A stretch of DNA of 64,000 nucleotides from contig NZ_JAXOJT010000002.1 of the NCBI RefSeq assembly GCF_036663835.1, forward strand, positions 921,501 through 985,500. The letters are read 5' to 3'. The notes under the pieces are model-generated. The model searched no databases and was not told the origin of the DNA. It was given only the letters and a program-made list of their open reading frames with translations. This document shows, one piece after another, positions 1 to 8,573 of this stretch (positions are counted from its first letter, which is position 1; the number at the start of each line of letters is the position of its first letter). A program made the position numbers and the translations under genes. The stretch comes from Sphingomonas sp. LT1P40. GTDB taxonomy: Bacteria > Pseudomonadota > Alphaproteobacteria > Sphingomonadales > Sphingomonadaceae.

Positions 1-1546
1 CGCCGAATCCTATGCCACCGGGCGCGGCGGGTTTCGCGTGCGGGCGAAATGGGCGCTGGAGGATCAGGGGCGCGGCACCTGGCAGATCGTCGTCAATGAA
101 ATCCCGTACGGGGTGCAGAAGGGCAAGCTGATCGAGCAAATCGCGGCTTTGGTGAACGACAAGAAATTGCCGATCCTGGCCGATGTGCGCGACGAATCGG
201 ATGCCGAAATCCGCATCGTGCTGGAGCCGCGCGCGCGCACCGTCGACCCGGAGACGCTGATCGAGAGCCTGTTCCGGCTGAGCGATCTGGAAGTCCGGGT
301 GCCGCTCAACCTCAACGTGCTCGACCACACGCGCACGCCGCGCGTGATGAGCCTGCGGCAGGCGATTGTCGCGTGGGTCGATCATCAGTTCATTGTGCTG
401 CGCCGCCGCAGCGAACACCGGCTGTCGAAGATCGCCGACCGGATGGAGCTGCTCGACGGCTATATCATCGCCTTCCTCAACCTCGACCGCGTGATCCAGA
501 TCATCCGCACCGAGGATGAACCGAAGCCGATCATGATGGAAGAATTCGGGCTGAGCGACCGGCAGGGCGAGGCGATCCTGAACATGCGGCTGCGGGCGCT
601 CCGCAAGCTGGAGGAAATGGAGCTGCGCAACGAGCGCGATAAGCTGGAAAAGGAAAAAGGCGAGCTGGAGACGTTGCTGTCGAGCGATGCGCGCCAGCGC
701 ACGCGGATGAAGCGCGACCTGGGCAAGATCCGCACGCGTTATGGTCCCGAAACCGCGCTGGGCGCGCGCCGGACTTTGGTGGCGGAGGCGGCCCCGGCGC
801 GCGAAATCCCGCTGGAGGCGATGATCGAACGCGAGCCGATCACCGTGATCCTGTCGCAACGCGGCTGGATCCGCGCGATGAAGGGGCATGTCGATCTGGC
901 TTCAGCCGAGACGCTGAAGTTCAAGGAAGGCGACGGCGCGTTCATTTCGTTCCACGCGCAGACCACCGACAAATTGCTGCTGGCGGCGGAAAATGGGCGA
1001 TTCTACACGCTGGGTGGCGATAAATTGCCGGGCGGGCGCGGGTTTGGCGAGCCGTTGCGGCTGATGATCGACCTCGACGGCGCGACCGGGATCGTCAGCC
1101 TGTTGCCCGCACGCACCGCCGCGAAATTGCTGGTCGCGGCGAGCGACGGGCGCGGCTTTCTGGTCAAGAGCGAGGATGTCATTGCCGAGACGCGCAAGGG
1201 CAAACAGGTGGTGACGCCGCGCGCTGGGGCCGTGCTGAAGCTGGTGCGTCCGGTTAAGCCCGACGACGATTATGTCGCGGCGATCGGCGACAATCGCAAA
1301 TTGCTGGTGTTTCCTATCACCGAACTGGCCGAGCTGGCACGCGGGCAGGGGGTGCAGTTGCAGCGCTATCGCGACGGCGGGCTGTCGGATGCTGTCACCT
1401 TCCGCTTTGCCGATGGGCTGAGCTGGCAGATGGGCGGTGGACAGGGACGGACGCGGACCGAAACCGATCTGATCCGCTGGCGCGCGGCGCGCGGGGCGGC
1501 GGGGCAATTGCCACCCATGGGATTCCCCCGCGACAACCGCTTCTGA
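1..1546 (+). CDS. parC: DNA topoisomerase IV subunit A, 3' part
   Basis: C-terminal part of ParC, the DNA-cleaving subunit of topoisomerase IV that decatenates daughter chromosomes with ParE. The open frame enters from the left edge (frame from base 2), so the catalytic Tyr region lies outside the window. About 514 residues are visible: the end of the breakage-reunion domain, a long coiled-coil stretch rich in E, K and R (about residues 195-260, including EEMELRNERDKLEKEK) and then beta-propeller repeats to the stop. ParC rather than GyrA is chosen from overall similarity and the lack of a clear GyrA box. The call is firm at the level of type II topoisomerase A subunit. Confidence 0.92.
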   Translation, partial: AESYATGRGGFRVRAKWALEDQGRGTWQIVVNEIPYGVQKGKLIEQIAALVNDKKLPILADVRDESDAEIRIVLEPRARTVDPETLIESLFRLSDLEVRVPLNLNVLDHTRTPRVMSLRQAIVAWVDHQFIVLRRRSEHRLSKIADRMELLDGYIIAFLNLDRVIQIIRTEDEPKPIMMEEFGLSDRQGEAILNMRLRALRKLEEMELRNERDKLEKEKGELETLLSSDARQRTRMKRDLGKIRTRYGPETALGARRTLVAEAAPAREIPLEAMIEREPITVILSQRGWIRAMKGHVDLASAETLKFKEGDGAFISFHAQTTDKLLLAAENGRFYTLGGDKLPGGRGFGEPLRLMIDLDGATGIVSLLPARTAAKLLVAASDGRGFLVKSEDVIAETRKGKQVVTPRAGAVLKLVRPVKPDDDYVAAIGDNRKLLVFPITELAELARGQGVQLQRYRDGGLSDAVTFRFADGLSWQMGGGQGRTRTETDLIRWRAARGAAGQLPPMGFPRDNRF

Positions 1547-1609
1547 CGAAAGCATTTTTGTCGTTCGTCTTTAGTCGGCTTTAACCAAGTCGCTGTAGCG
1601 CCAGAATTG

Positions 1610-3349
1610 ATGCTGTTGTCCCGCCGAACCAAGGGCAAAACCGAACCTGCCTTGGCGCCGATCGAGGTCGACGATGCACGTATACTCGGCCCGAGTGTCA
1701 CGGCGCAGATTCTCAACATGCTCCCGATCCCGGCGGCCGTGGTCGAACTGAAAGATGGTGGGCTGGTGTTCGAGACGGTGAACCGACCGTTTCGCCTCGC
1801 CGGGCTGGGCACGGTGGCGGATCAGTCGCCGCTGGTGACGCTGCTCGGCACGCGCATTGCCGCCTTCATCCAGTCCGACGATACCGAAGTCGAGATTGAC
1901 TGGGAGGTCGGCGACGCCGTCGATTGCCGCTATTTCCGGGTCAGAATGGCGCGGCGCGCATCGCAGAAGGCGAGCGGGCGGTGCCTAGTGACGCTGATCG
2001 ACCAGACCGCCGAATTGCGCACGCAGCGGAGTCTTCGCCGCGAGATGCTGACCGACAGCCTTACCGGGCTGGCCAATCGCGCCGGGTTCGGCGAGCAGCT
2101 GGAAAGCGAGATCGAGCGGTCGGGCATCGATCGCTATGCAGTGCTGGTCATCAATCTCAACCGGTTCAGCCGCGTCAATTCCTGCATGGGCGGCCTTGCC
2201 GGGGACGAATTGCTGATTTCGGTTGCGCGGCGCGTAAAGGGGGCGCTGCGCGCGCATGACGTGCTGGCGCGGACCGGGGGCGATGAATTCGCCATCCAGC
2301 TGGCACTGGACGACGGGCCGACCGAAGCATTGCATGTGGCGAAGCGGATACAGAATGCGCTGACCACCCCGTTCCGGCTTTCGGATTTCGAGATTCGTGT
2401 CGATTGCTCGATCGGGATCGCGGTTGGCGATGCGAGCGTCGCCGATGGCGAGGACCTGATCCGGCACGCCCAGTTCGCGATGAAGCGCGCGAAGAAGACC
2501 GGGCGGACCGAAGTTTATCAGACGCATGCCTTCGATCTGGCGCGCGTGCAGTTCAGTATCGAGACCGAATTGCGCCGCGCGATCGACAATGGCGGGCTTA
2601 CGCTCAACTTCCAGCCGATCTGCGACCTGGCGACCGGCAGGATCACGTCGTTCGAGGCGCTGGCACGCTGGACCACCGAGCAGGGTGCCGTCATCTCGCC
2701 CTGCGACTTTATTCCGGTTGCCGAAGAATCGGGGCTGATCGTACCGCTGGGTCGCTGGGCGATGCATGAGGCGGCGCGGACCATTGCCGAATGGGATGGA
2801 CTGGCCGGGGGCGATTGCGGCGTCAATGTCGCGGTCAATCTGTCGGCGATCCAGCTTCAGCGCGACCAGATCGCGCCGATGGTCGAGGCGGCGCTGGCGG
2901 CGAACGGGGTGGAGGGGCGGCGCATCGTGCTCGAACTCACCGAAAGCGCGCTGGTCACCGACCCGGACCATATCGCACGCACCATGCACGCGTTGAAAGC
3001 GCTCGGTACGACATTGGCGATGGACGATTTCGGCACCGGCTATTCCAACCTCGCCTACCTCCAGAAGCTGCCGATCGATGTGCTCAAGATCGACCGCAGC
3101 TTCGTCTCGGGCATGCTTGCCGACCGTGACAAGATTGCGATCGTGCGCGCCGTGCTCAGCCTGGCGCAGGCGCTGGGCATGCGGACGACGGCGGAAGGGA
3201 TCGAAACCAACGAGTTGGCGCAGACGCTCGCGGCGCTGGGATGCACCTATGGTCAGGGCTTTCTCTATGCCCAGCCGCTGCCATCCGCTGCGGCCTATGC
3301 GCTGTTGCCGGTCGCCAGCAATTCGGCGACCACCGCATCGGCGATCTGA
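1610..3349 (+). CDS. GGDEF/EAL bifunctional cyclic-di-GMP protein
   Basis: A 579-residue cytoplasmic protein with no membrane segment: a PAS-like N-terminal region (about 25-140), GGDEF (140-305) and EAL (315-565). The diguanylate cyclase motif is intact (GGDEF at 223-227) with an RxxD inhibitory site (RAHD, 214-217) five residues before it. The phosphodiesterase side is also intact by motif: EAL at 349-351, LELTES, DDFGTGYS (472-479), KID and AEGIET. It could therefore make or degrade c-di-GMP. ATG 1610 is preferred over the adjacent TTG 1607. Its last 55 bp overlap the 3' end of the convergent cca gene. The signal sensed by the PAS-like region is unknown. Confidence 0.9.
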   Translation: MLLSRRTKGKTEPALAPIEVDDARILGPSVTAQILNMLPIPAAVVELKDGGLVFETVNRPFRLAGLGTVADQSPLVTLLGTRIAAFIQSDDTEVEIDWEVGDAVDCRYFRVRMARRASQKASGRCLVTLIDQTAELRTQRSLRREMLTDSLTGLANRAGFGEQLESEIERSGIDRYAVLVINLNRFSRVNSCMGGLAGDELLISVARRVKGALRAHDVLARTGGDEFAIQLALDDGPTEALHVAKRIQNALTTPFRLSDFEIRVDCSIGIAVGDASVADGEDLIRHAQFAMKRAKKTGRTEVYQTHAFDLARVQFSIETELRRAIDNGGLTLNFQPICDLATGRITSFEALARWTTEQGAVISPCDFIPVAEESGLIVPLGRWAMHEAARTIAEWDGLAGGDCGVNVAVNLSAIQLQRDQIAPMVEAALAANGVEGRRIVLELTESALVTDPDHIARTMHALKALGTTLAMDDFGTGYSNLAYLQKLPIDVLKIDRSFVSGMLADRDKIAIVRAVLSLAQALGMRTTAEGIETNELAQTLAALGCTYGQGFLYAQPLPSAAAYALLPVASNSATTASAI

Positions 3350-4497
3350 CCGGCGCGCGCCGCGTTGGGGAAACCTTCGGCAATCCAGCGGTCTTCGATC
3401 AGGCGCAGCGCATGTGCGACTTCCGGCCCTTTCGACAGTCCGCGCTCGATCAGCGCGCCGCCGGTGAGCGGCAGGCGCGGCGGGGTCCAGCCGCAGATTG
3501 CGGCGGCGTCTGCCTCGCGTCCGGCAAGCAACAGGCGATCGACGGCGAAATCGACGCCGATGCGATAGGCGAGCGGCTGTGCCCCTCCGGCCAGATCGGG
3601 CTGGATCGCGCTGGCAAGCGACTGGCGCTCGGCCTTTGACAGCCGCAGGCGCGCGCCGACCGATTCGTTGACGGCGGAATCGGACGGCAGCACGGCGGCG
3701 AGACGGCGGATCGCGCTCGTATCGATGCCAGCGTTGCTCTCCAGCGCCGCCAGCCGTTCGACCCGGTCGATTCCGGCATTGTCGATCTCCGGCAGCACGG
3801 GCTTTAATATGCCGCGATCGATCATCAGCCGCAGCACGCGCACCGCGTCGCGCGCGATCAGCAGCTTGAGCACTTCGTCGCGGATGCGCTCGCGCGAGAG
3901 AGCCATCAGGTCGTTGGCGCGGGCGGTGCAGGCTGCCAGCCCGTCGGGATCGGCCTGATCCCCGAAGCGCGCGAGGAAGCGGAAGAAGCGCAGGATGCGC
4001 AAATGATCCTCGGCAATGCGCTGAAGCGGATCGCCGATGAAGCGGATATGCCGCGCCTCCAGATCCGCCAGCCCGCCGAAATAGTCGAATATCTCGCCCG
4101 TTACGGGGTCGGCGGAGAGTGCGTTGATGGTGAAGTCGCGGCGTGCGGCGTCCTCGCGCCAGTCATCGGTAAAGGCGACGGTGGCGCGGCGGCCGTCGGT
4201 GGTGAGATCGCGGCGCAAGGTCGTCACTTCGACCACGGTCCCGCTGCTGACGGCGGTGATCGTGCCGTGCGCGATGCCGGTCGGAATCGCCTTGATGCCG
4301 GCGCGCTCGAGCAGTTCGACAACCCGTTCGGGCGCGTGGACGGTCGCCAAATCGAGGTCCGATACGGGCAGGTCGAGCAGCGTGTCGCGTACCGCCCCGC
4401 CGACGTAGCGGGCAGTGCCGGGACCGAGCGCCGCCGTCAGCCGTTCGAGGCCGGGCCAGTGCCTCCAGTCGGCGTCAGGGAGCGTTACGCTGCCCAT
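3295..4497 (-). CDS. cca: CCA tRNA nucleotidyltransferase
   Basis: A 400-residue class II nucleotidyltransferase that adds or repairs the 3' CCA of tRNA; it could also be a poly(A) polymerase-like paralogue. The head domain shows the GGAVRD signature (33-38), the metal-binding DLDLAT (47-52) and RRDFTINAL. The helical neck follows and there is no HD domain motif. The frame is open further upstream, but ATG 4497 gives the usual N-terminus just before the catalytic domain and overlaps the upstream Nudix gene by only 13 bp. The five minus-strand genes from 6199 down to here are packed like an operon. Confidence 0.9.
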   Translation of the reverse strand: MGSVTLPDADWRHWPGLERLTAALGPGTARYVGGAVRDTLLDLPVSDLDLATVHAPERVVELLERAGIKAIPTGIAHGTITAVSSGTVVEVTTLRRDLTTDGRRATVAFTDDWREDAARRDFTINALSADPVTGEIFDYFGGLADLEARHIRFIGDPLQRIAEDHLRILRFFRFLARFGDQADPDGLAACTARANDLMALSRERIRDEVLKLLIARDAVRVLRLMIDRGILKPVLPEIDNAGIDRVERLAALESNAGIDTSAIRRLAAVLPSDSAVNESVGARLRLSKAERQSLASAIQPDLAGGAQPLAYRIGVDFAVDRLLLAGREADAAAICGWTPPRLPLTGGALIERGLSKGPEVAHALRLIEDRWIAEGFPNAARAGQIADAVVAELLATGNSA

Positions 4498-5087
4498 CGC
4501 AGCCGCCGCGACAGATTGACCAGCATTGCGGCGGTCGCACCCCAGATCCGATGACCGTCCCATGCGATCTCGTAATAATGGCGGTTACGACCCTGCCACT
4601 CGACGCTCGCCTCGATCTGGTTGGCGGGATCGAGCACGAAGCCGAGCGGCACCTCGAATACGGCGGCGACCTCGCCCGGTTCGGGGGTAAAGACATGGCC
4701 GGGGGCGATCACGCCGAGCACCGGCACCACCTCGAACCCGGTCACCGTGCGATAGCGATCGACGGTTCCGATCAGCTCAACCGCATCCGGCGACAGGCCG
4801 ATCTCCTCATGCGCCTCACGCAGCGCGGCAGCGACCGGGCCGGCGTCGCCGGGATCGATGCGGCCGCCGGGAAAGGCAACTTGTCCGGCATGGCGGCGCA
4901 GCGAATCGGTGCGGCGGGTGAGGATCACGCCGGGTTCGGGGCGGTCGGTGATGGCGACCAGCACGGCGGCGGGGGTCGGCGCGGCGTCGTCGGCTATGTC
5001 GAGATCGCGCGAATCGCCGCTCAACAGCACCGGCGCGTCGTCATGCGCCGCATCAAGCGCCGTGCGCAACCGATCGGCCAGCGTCAC
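4485..5087 (-). CDS. Nudix CoA pyrophosphatase-like protein
   Basis: A 200-residue Nudix hydrolase resembling NudL/YeaB, which cleaves coenzyme A or acyl-CoA to phosphopantetheine and 3',5'-ADP. The CoA-hydrolase signature LTRRTDSLRRHAGQVAFPGG (56-75) directly precedes a Nudix box ending REAHEEIGL (90-98). The frame is open to 5186, but GTG 5087 places the start just after the stop of the upstream DUF1285 gene (5098). Upstream residues in this frame look like shadow sequence. The substrate is inferred from the signature only. Confidence 0.85.
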   Translation of the reverse strand: MTLADRLRTALDAAHDDAPVLLSGDSRDLDIADDAAPTPAAVLVAITDRPEPGVILTRRTDSLRRHAGQVAFPGGRIDPGDAGPVAAALREAHEEIGLSPDAVELIGTVDRYRTVTGFEVVPVLGVIAPGHVFTPEPGEVAAVFEVPLGFVLDPANQIEASVEWQGRNRHYYEIAWDGHRIWGATAAMLVNLSRRLRWAA

Positions 5088-5097
5088 GCCGACACCG

Positions 5098-5661
5098 TCA
5101 TGCGGGCTGGATCGGAAAAAACGCGCCCCGGCTCCAGATACCCGGCGGGTTCGATCCATTGTCGAGCGCCAGTGCGGCGATCTCATAATAGATCGCGCGC
5201 GAAATCAGCGCCTCCAGCCCGCCACGGACGTGGAGATAGGGGTGGGGACCGTCGTCATGCTCCTCGAAGCGGATCGCATGGTCGGGCCCGGCGGGCACGA
5301 GGTCGCCGGTGTTGAGGCGAAAGGCGATTTCCGCCGTTTCGCCGCTGCCCTCGATCTTTATCTCGACCGCGACGAACGGGGCATCCTCGACATCGATGTC
5401 GAGCTTTTCCACCGGGGTGACCAACACATGCCGCCCATCGGGTTCGCGGCGTAATATAGTCGAGAACAGCTGCACCATCGCGGCGCGGCCGATCGGCGAA
5501 TTCTGGTGAAACCAAGTGCCGTCGCGCGCGATGCGCATGTCGCTGTGCCCGCAATGTTCGGGGTTCCAGCTGGCGACCGGGGGCAGTTTCTGTTCGTCCG
5601 CCAACCGCGCGATTTCGGCAAGGGACAGGCTGGCAAGGTCGGGGATCGGCGTCATAGGCAT
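5098..5661 (-). CDS. DUF1285 family protein
   Basis: A 187-residue soluble protein of the DUF1285 family, common in alphaproteobacteria and of unknown function. It carries the family's WNPEHCGHSDMRIARDGTWF region near the N-terminus and IGRAAMVQLFSTILRR after it. No signal peptide or membrane segment is seen. ATG 5661 was chosen (5655 is also possible); neither has a strong ribosome binding site. It lies 10 bp downstream of a GNAT gene and just upstream of the Nudix gene, probably co-transcribed. Confidence 0.85.
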   Translation of the reverse strand: MPMTPIPDLASLSLAEIARLADEQKLPPVASWNPEHCGHSDMRIARDGTWFHQNSPIGRAAMVQLFSTILRREPDGRHVLVTPVEKLDIDVEDAPFVAVEIKIEGSGETAEIAFRLNTGDLVPAGPDHAIRFEEHDDGPHPYLHVRGGLEALISRAIYYEIAALALDNGSNPPGIWSRGAFFPIQPA

Positions 5662-5671
5662 TTGCGTGGCG

Positions 5672-6199
5672 TTAGGCGCTTTTCGCCACGGCGGTAAGGG
5701 TTCGCGCACGCGGTCCGACGATTCCGGCGCAATCCGGCGCAGCGCCGCGCGCCAGCAAGCGCCGCGCTTCGAACGGGCCGGGCAGTTGCCACTGGCCGGT
5801 CGTCTGCGCGTCGAAGCCGAACTGGTCGTAATATTCGGGATCGCCGATCAGCATGAGGATGTCCGCGCCGGGAATGCCGCTTGCGTCGGCGACCTCGATC
5901 GATCGCCACATCAGCGCGCGCCCGATCCCCACATTCTGCCGTGCGGGCGACACCGCAACCGGCCCCACCATCACCATCGGGGTTGCGCCATCATCGCTGT
6001 CGAGCGCGACCGGCCAGCATTGAATGCTGCCGACCAGCGCGCCGTCCTCCAGCGCCGCGAAGCTGAGCGCGGGAATCGCCGCCATCCCTTCGCGCACACG
6101 ATAGGCGGTGCGCCCGTGACGATCCGCGCCAAACGCCGCGTCGAGCAGCGCTTCGACCGCTTCCGGCGGCACATCGGCAAGGGGGACCAGATCGAACAA
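5672..6199 (-). CDS. GNAT family N-acetyltransferase
   Basis: A 175-residue N-acetyltransferase of the YhbS type. The acetyl-CoA pyrophosphate loop is visible as PARQNVGIGRAL (86-96), followed by the GDPEYYDQFGF turn typical of this group. The acyl acceptor is unknown. It is the first gene of the tightly packed minus-strand group down to cca and lies divergent from folB. Confidence 0.85.
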   Translation of the reverse strand: MFDLVPLADVPPEAVEALLDAAFGADRHGRTAYRVREGMAAIPALSFAALEDGALVGSIQCWPVALDSDDGATPMVMVGPVAVSPARQNVGIGRALMWRSIEVADASGIPGADILMLIGDPEYYDQFGFDAQTTGQWQLPGPFEARRLLARGAAPDCAGIVGPRARTLTAVAKSA

Positions 6200-6365
6200 T
6201 TCAAAAATCTCCGGCGTCCGGCGGGTGGATGCCGGGGGCGCGCGCCTTTAGCGGTCATCGGTGCTGTCGCAAAGCTGAATCCCCCCGCAACCCCGGCCCG
6301 ACCGCCATTGCCGTTTCGCGGCCCGGACCCTATTGGCGCGACGATCTTCCAAAAGGCCATATTCG

Positions 6366-6737
6366 TTGCACGATCTTCTCCAGCTTCAGGTACGCGATTT
6401 CGAGGTACAGGTGCTAACCGGCGTCTATTCGGAGGAGACGCATTTGCCACAGCCGCTGCGCATCTCGATGACGGTGGACATGATCCCGCCCGATCATTTC
6501 GCGCCGGATACGCCGCTCAGCGCGTCGAAAAGCTATCTCGATTTGAAGCATGCGGCGAGCGGCGCGTTGCCGCCGGGGGTGCATTTCACGCTGATCGAGG
6601 GGGTGGCCGACCATATCGCCGACACGCTGTTCACGGGTGATTCGCGCATCCAGAGGGTGCAGGTCGAGATCGTCAAGCTCGCCATCGCGGAGGCGGACGA
6701 GAAGATAGGGATTACGCTGGTGCGGTATCGGAAGTAG
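6366..6737 (+). CDS. folB: Dihydroneopterin aldolase-like protein
   Basis: A FolB-family protein of about 123 residues. The family splits dihydroneopterin to 6-hydroxymethyl-dihydropterin in folate synthesis and forms octamers. Visible family features are the N-terminal beta strand, GVYSEE, SYLDLKHA, LIEGVADHIAD and a Lys in VEIVKLAIAEADE. No ATG fits. TTG 6366, preceded by AAAAGG at 6351-6356, is preferred over TTG 6333, which would add 11 residues. Substrate specificity (pterin versus another aldolase or epimerase role) cannot be read from the sequence. Confidence 0.8.
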   Translation: MHDLLQLQVRDFEVQVLTGVYSEETHLPQPLRISMTVDMIPPDHFAPDTPLSASKSYLDLKHAASGALPPGVHFTLIEGVADHIADTLFTGDSRIQRVQVEIVKLAIAEADEKIGITLVRYRK

Positions 6738-6766
6738 TTTGTTCGCATCGGCGTGAGCGGATCAAA

Positions 6767-7606
6767 CTACCTCCGGCACGCGCCCAGTTGCTGTATCACG
6801 AACTGATAATCCTCACGCGCGATCGCGGCGTTGGCGGGATCGTCGGAGGACAAGCTCGTTCCCGGCAGCGTGCGCGGGAGGCCGCAGGCGAGACGATACC
6901 ACAGCAGCGTGTCGCGCGGCGGCGGTCCGGCGGCATCATCGACGATCTCACCCAGCGCCACCGCCCAGCGGCGCTGTTCGCCCGGGCGGCGCAGGATCGA
7001 CAGTGAAATCGGCGCGCCGGTCGCGGTCTGGACGAAAATCTGGGTCTCACCCTCGCCCGGCAAGGTGCCGGGGACATGGAAGGCGTTGCCCAGGCCAGTG
7101 ACGGCGGGCGGCGCGTCGCTCGCCACCACTTCCCGCACCACGCGGCGCACCATCGCATCGAGATCGGCCGACCAGTCGCGCTGAGCATCGATCGTGGCCA
7201 ATTGGACCATCGTCGCCTGTCCCGCGACCGGCCGCGCGAACAGCAGCACGCGGCGCTTGTTCAGTTTCGGCACGCGGCCGCGCGCGTCGAGCGGCACATC
7301 GACGACATAGCCAACCCGCGTCGGCATCGCACTGGCGGCGCGAATCAGCGCCAGCACATCGGCCTCGACATAGAAACGCGCGCGCCCCGCTGGCACGTTC
7401 GCGGCCTCCGCGCCCTTGATTCGCGCGGCGCTGCGAATGCGCGCATCGAGCACAACGGGCGATTCGAGGATTAAATCGGCGACCGCCGGATAGGCAGGCA
7501 GCACCATCCCGGACTCGGCAACGATCTGCGCCGCCACAGGCGTCAACAAGTGGGGGGAAGCCGCGACAATGGCGGCAAAAAGCGAGATGAAACGGGTCCG
7601 GAACAT
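6767..7606 (-). CDS. Secreted hypothetical protein
   Basis: A 279-residue protein not assigned to a named family. It begins with a signal peptide (MFRTRFISLFAAIVAAS..., cleavage probably after PVAA near residue 26). The rest is mixed alpha/beta with two Cys near the C-terminus (ACGL and GACRR) that could form a disulfide. ATG 7606 places the signal peptide at the true N-terminus; an upstream in-frame ATG would add a non-secretory extension. It lies divergent from tonB across a 227-bp region with several palindromes. Confidence 0.7.
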   Translation of the reverse strand: MFRTRFISLFAAIVAASPHLLTPVAAQIVAESGMVLPAYPAVADLILESPVVLDARIRSAARIKGAEAANVPAGRARFYVEADVLALIRAASAMPTRVGYVVDVPLDARGRVPKLNKRRVLLFARPVAGQATMVQLATIDAQRDWSADLDAMVRRVVREVVASDAPPAVTGLGNAFHVPGTLPGEGETQIFVQTATGAPISLSILRRPGEQRRWAVALGEIVDDAAGPPPRDTLLWYRLACGLPRTLPGTSLSSDDPANAAIAREDYQFVIQQLGACRR

Positions 7607-7640
7607 GCCCGACAGGGTAGGCGAATGTCCCGCCGCCATA

Positions 7641-7654
7641 CAGAAATATTTCTG
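7641..7654. promoter_or_regulatory. Perfect 14-bp palindrome upstream of tonB
   Basis: CAGAAATATTTCTG is a perfect palindrome in an AT-rich patch between the divergent secreted-protein gene and tonB. It is a candidate operator. It lies about 180 bp before the tonB ATG and 35 bp before the divergent ATG, so it may act on either gene. Confidence 0.45.
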
Positions 7655-7693
7655 CAGCATGATAATTATACGTTTATTGCGTCCGACAAAGCG

Positions 7694-7708
7694 TTTGCGT
7701 CACGCAAA
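7694..7708. promoter_or_regulatory. 15-bp inverted repeat upstream of tonB
   Basis: TTTGCGT and ACGCAAA flank a single C. This is the second inverted repeat in the tonB upstream region. A third, GTGAGC...GCTCAC, lies at 7739-7757. The sequence does not match a Fur box that I can recognise. Confidence 0.4.
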
Positions 7709-7833
7709 GCGCCGCGATAGGACTCGGGCCTCTATCGGGTGAGCATATGCGGCTCACACTGATCGAGCCACGCCGATAAAGATGCCAGAGTGCCGGGCAA
7801 CGGCGCGGCCGAATGAAGGAGTTAAGTTGCTGA

Positions 7834-8511
7834 ATGGCCTACGCAGATCGTGATGTAGGAGGCAGCCGAGTCGTGGCGATCGTGATCGTCGCGATAATTC
7901 TGGCCATTACTGGTTACGTGTTCGTAACCGGCCTCGCTTACAAATATATCAAGGAAAAAGCGGAGAAAATGGACGTCTTCGACATCGAAGAGCCACCGCC
8001 CCCGCCGGAGGAGGTTCCACCGCCGCCACCGCCACCAGACAGCCCGGTTCCGCCGCCGCCGACTACGGTGGTCGTGCAGAAGCCGATTGTTCAGGTGCCG
8101 GCGCCAGCGCCGAACATCAACCTGAGCAACGTCATCCCGCCGAGCCAGCCGCCCACGCCGCCGGCCCCGCCGAATCCGCCTGCGCCGCCGGCTCCGCCAG
8201 CGCCGCCAGCGATCAGCAAGGCCGCAGCTCCAAGGGGTAATCCTTCCTCGTGGGTTACGAATGACGACTATCCTCCGGCCGCGCTTCGTGCTGGCGATCA
8301 GGGTTCGGTCGGCATCACGTTCACAATCAACGCGGCGGGCCGCATCGAAGCTTGCTCGGTGAGTTCGTCGTCCGGATCATCGGCACTCGATCAGGCGACA
8401 TGCCGTCTGGTCGAACGGCGTGGTCGGTATACGCCGGCGCTCGATGCAGCAGGCAACCCCATCTCAGGCGGGCGTAAAACGCTGCGCTTCCGGTGGCAGA
8501 TCCAAGAGTAA
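7834..8511 (+). CDS. tonB: Energy transducer TonB
   Basis: A 225-residue TonB protein linking the proton-motive force to outer-membrane receptors. It has a short cytoplasmic N-terminus, one membrane anchor (about 12-34), a long periplasmic Pro-rich spacer (about 50-130, mainly PPP and APP runs) and a C-terminal TonB domain (about 140-225, with YPPAALRAGDQGSVGITFTI and a final RFRWQIQE strand). AAGGAG at 7816-7821 serves the ATG. It is first in tonB-exbB-exbD-exbD, giving a complete energising complex. Confidence 0.95.
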   Translation: MAYADRDVGGSRVVAIVIVAIILAITGYVFVTGLAYKYIKEKAEKMDVFDIEEPPPPPEEVPPPPPPPDSPVPPPPTTVVVQKPIVQVPAPAPNINLSNVIPPSQPPTPPAPPNPPAPPAPPAPPAISKAAAPRGNPSSWVTNDDYPPAALRAGDQGSVGITFTINAAGRIEACSVSSSSGSSALDQATCRLVERRGRYTPALDAAGNPISGGRKTLRFRWQIQE

Positions 8512-8524
8512 CCGAACACATCAA

Positions 8525-8539
8525 GCTGGCCGCGCCAGC
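8525..8539 (+). other. Small hairpin between tonB and exbB
   Basis: GCTGGC CGC GCCAGC forms a perfect 6-bp stem with a 3-base loop in the 62-bp tonB-exbB gap. It could protect transcript ends or slow ribosomes. There is no U tract, so it is not a terminator. Confidence 0.4.
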
Positions 8540-8573
8540 AAATTGAAAATTCTTGTAAGGGAAAGAACCGCAC

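Noticed and set aside
7641..7708. Fur box upstream of tonB
   Set aside because: The palindromes do not match the GATAATGATwATCATTATC-type consensus well enough to claim iron control.
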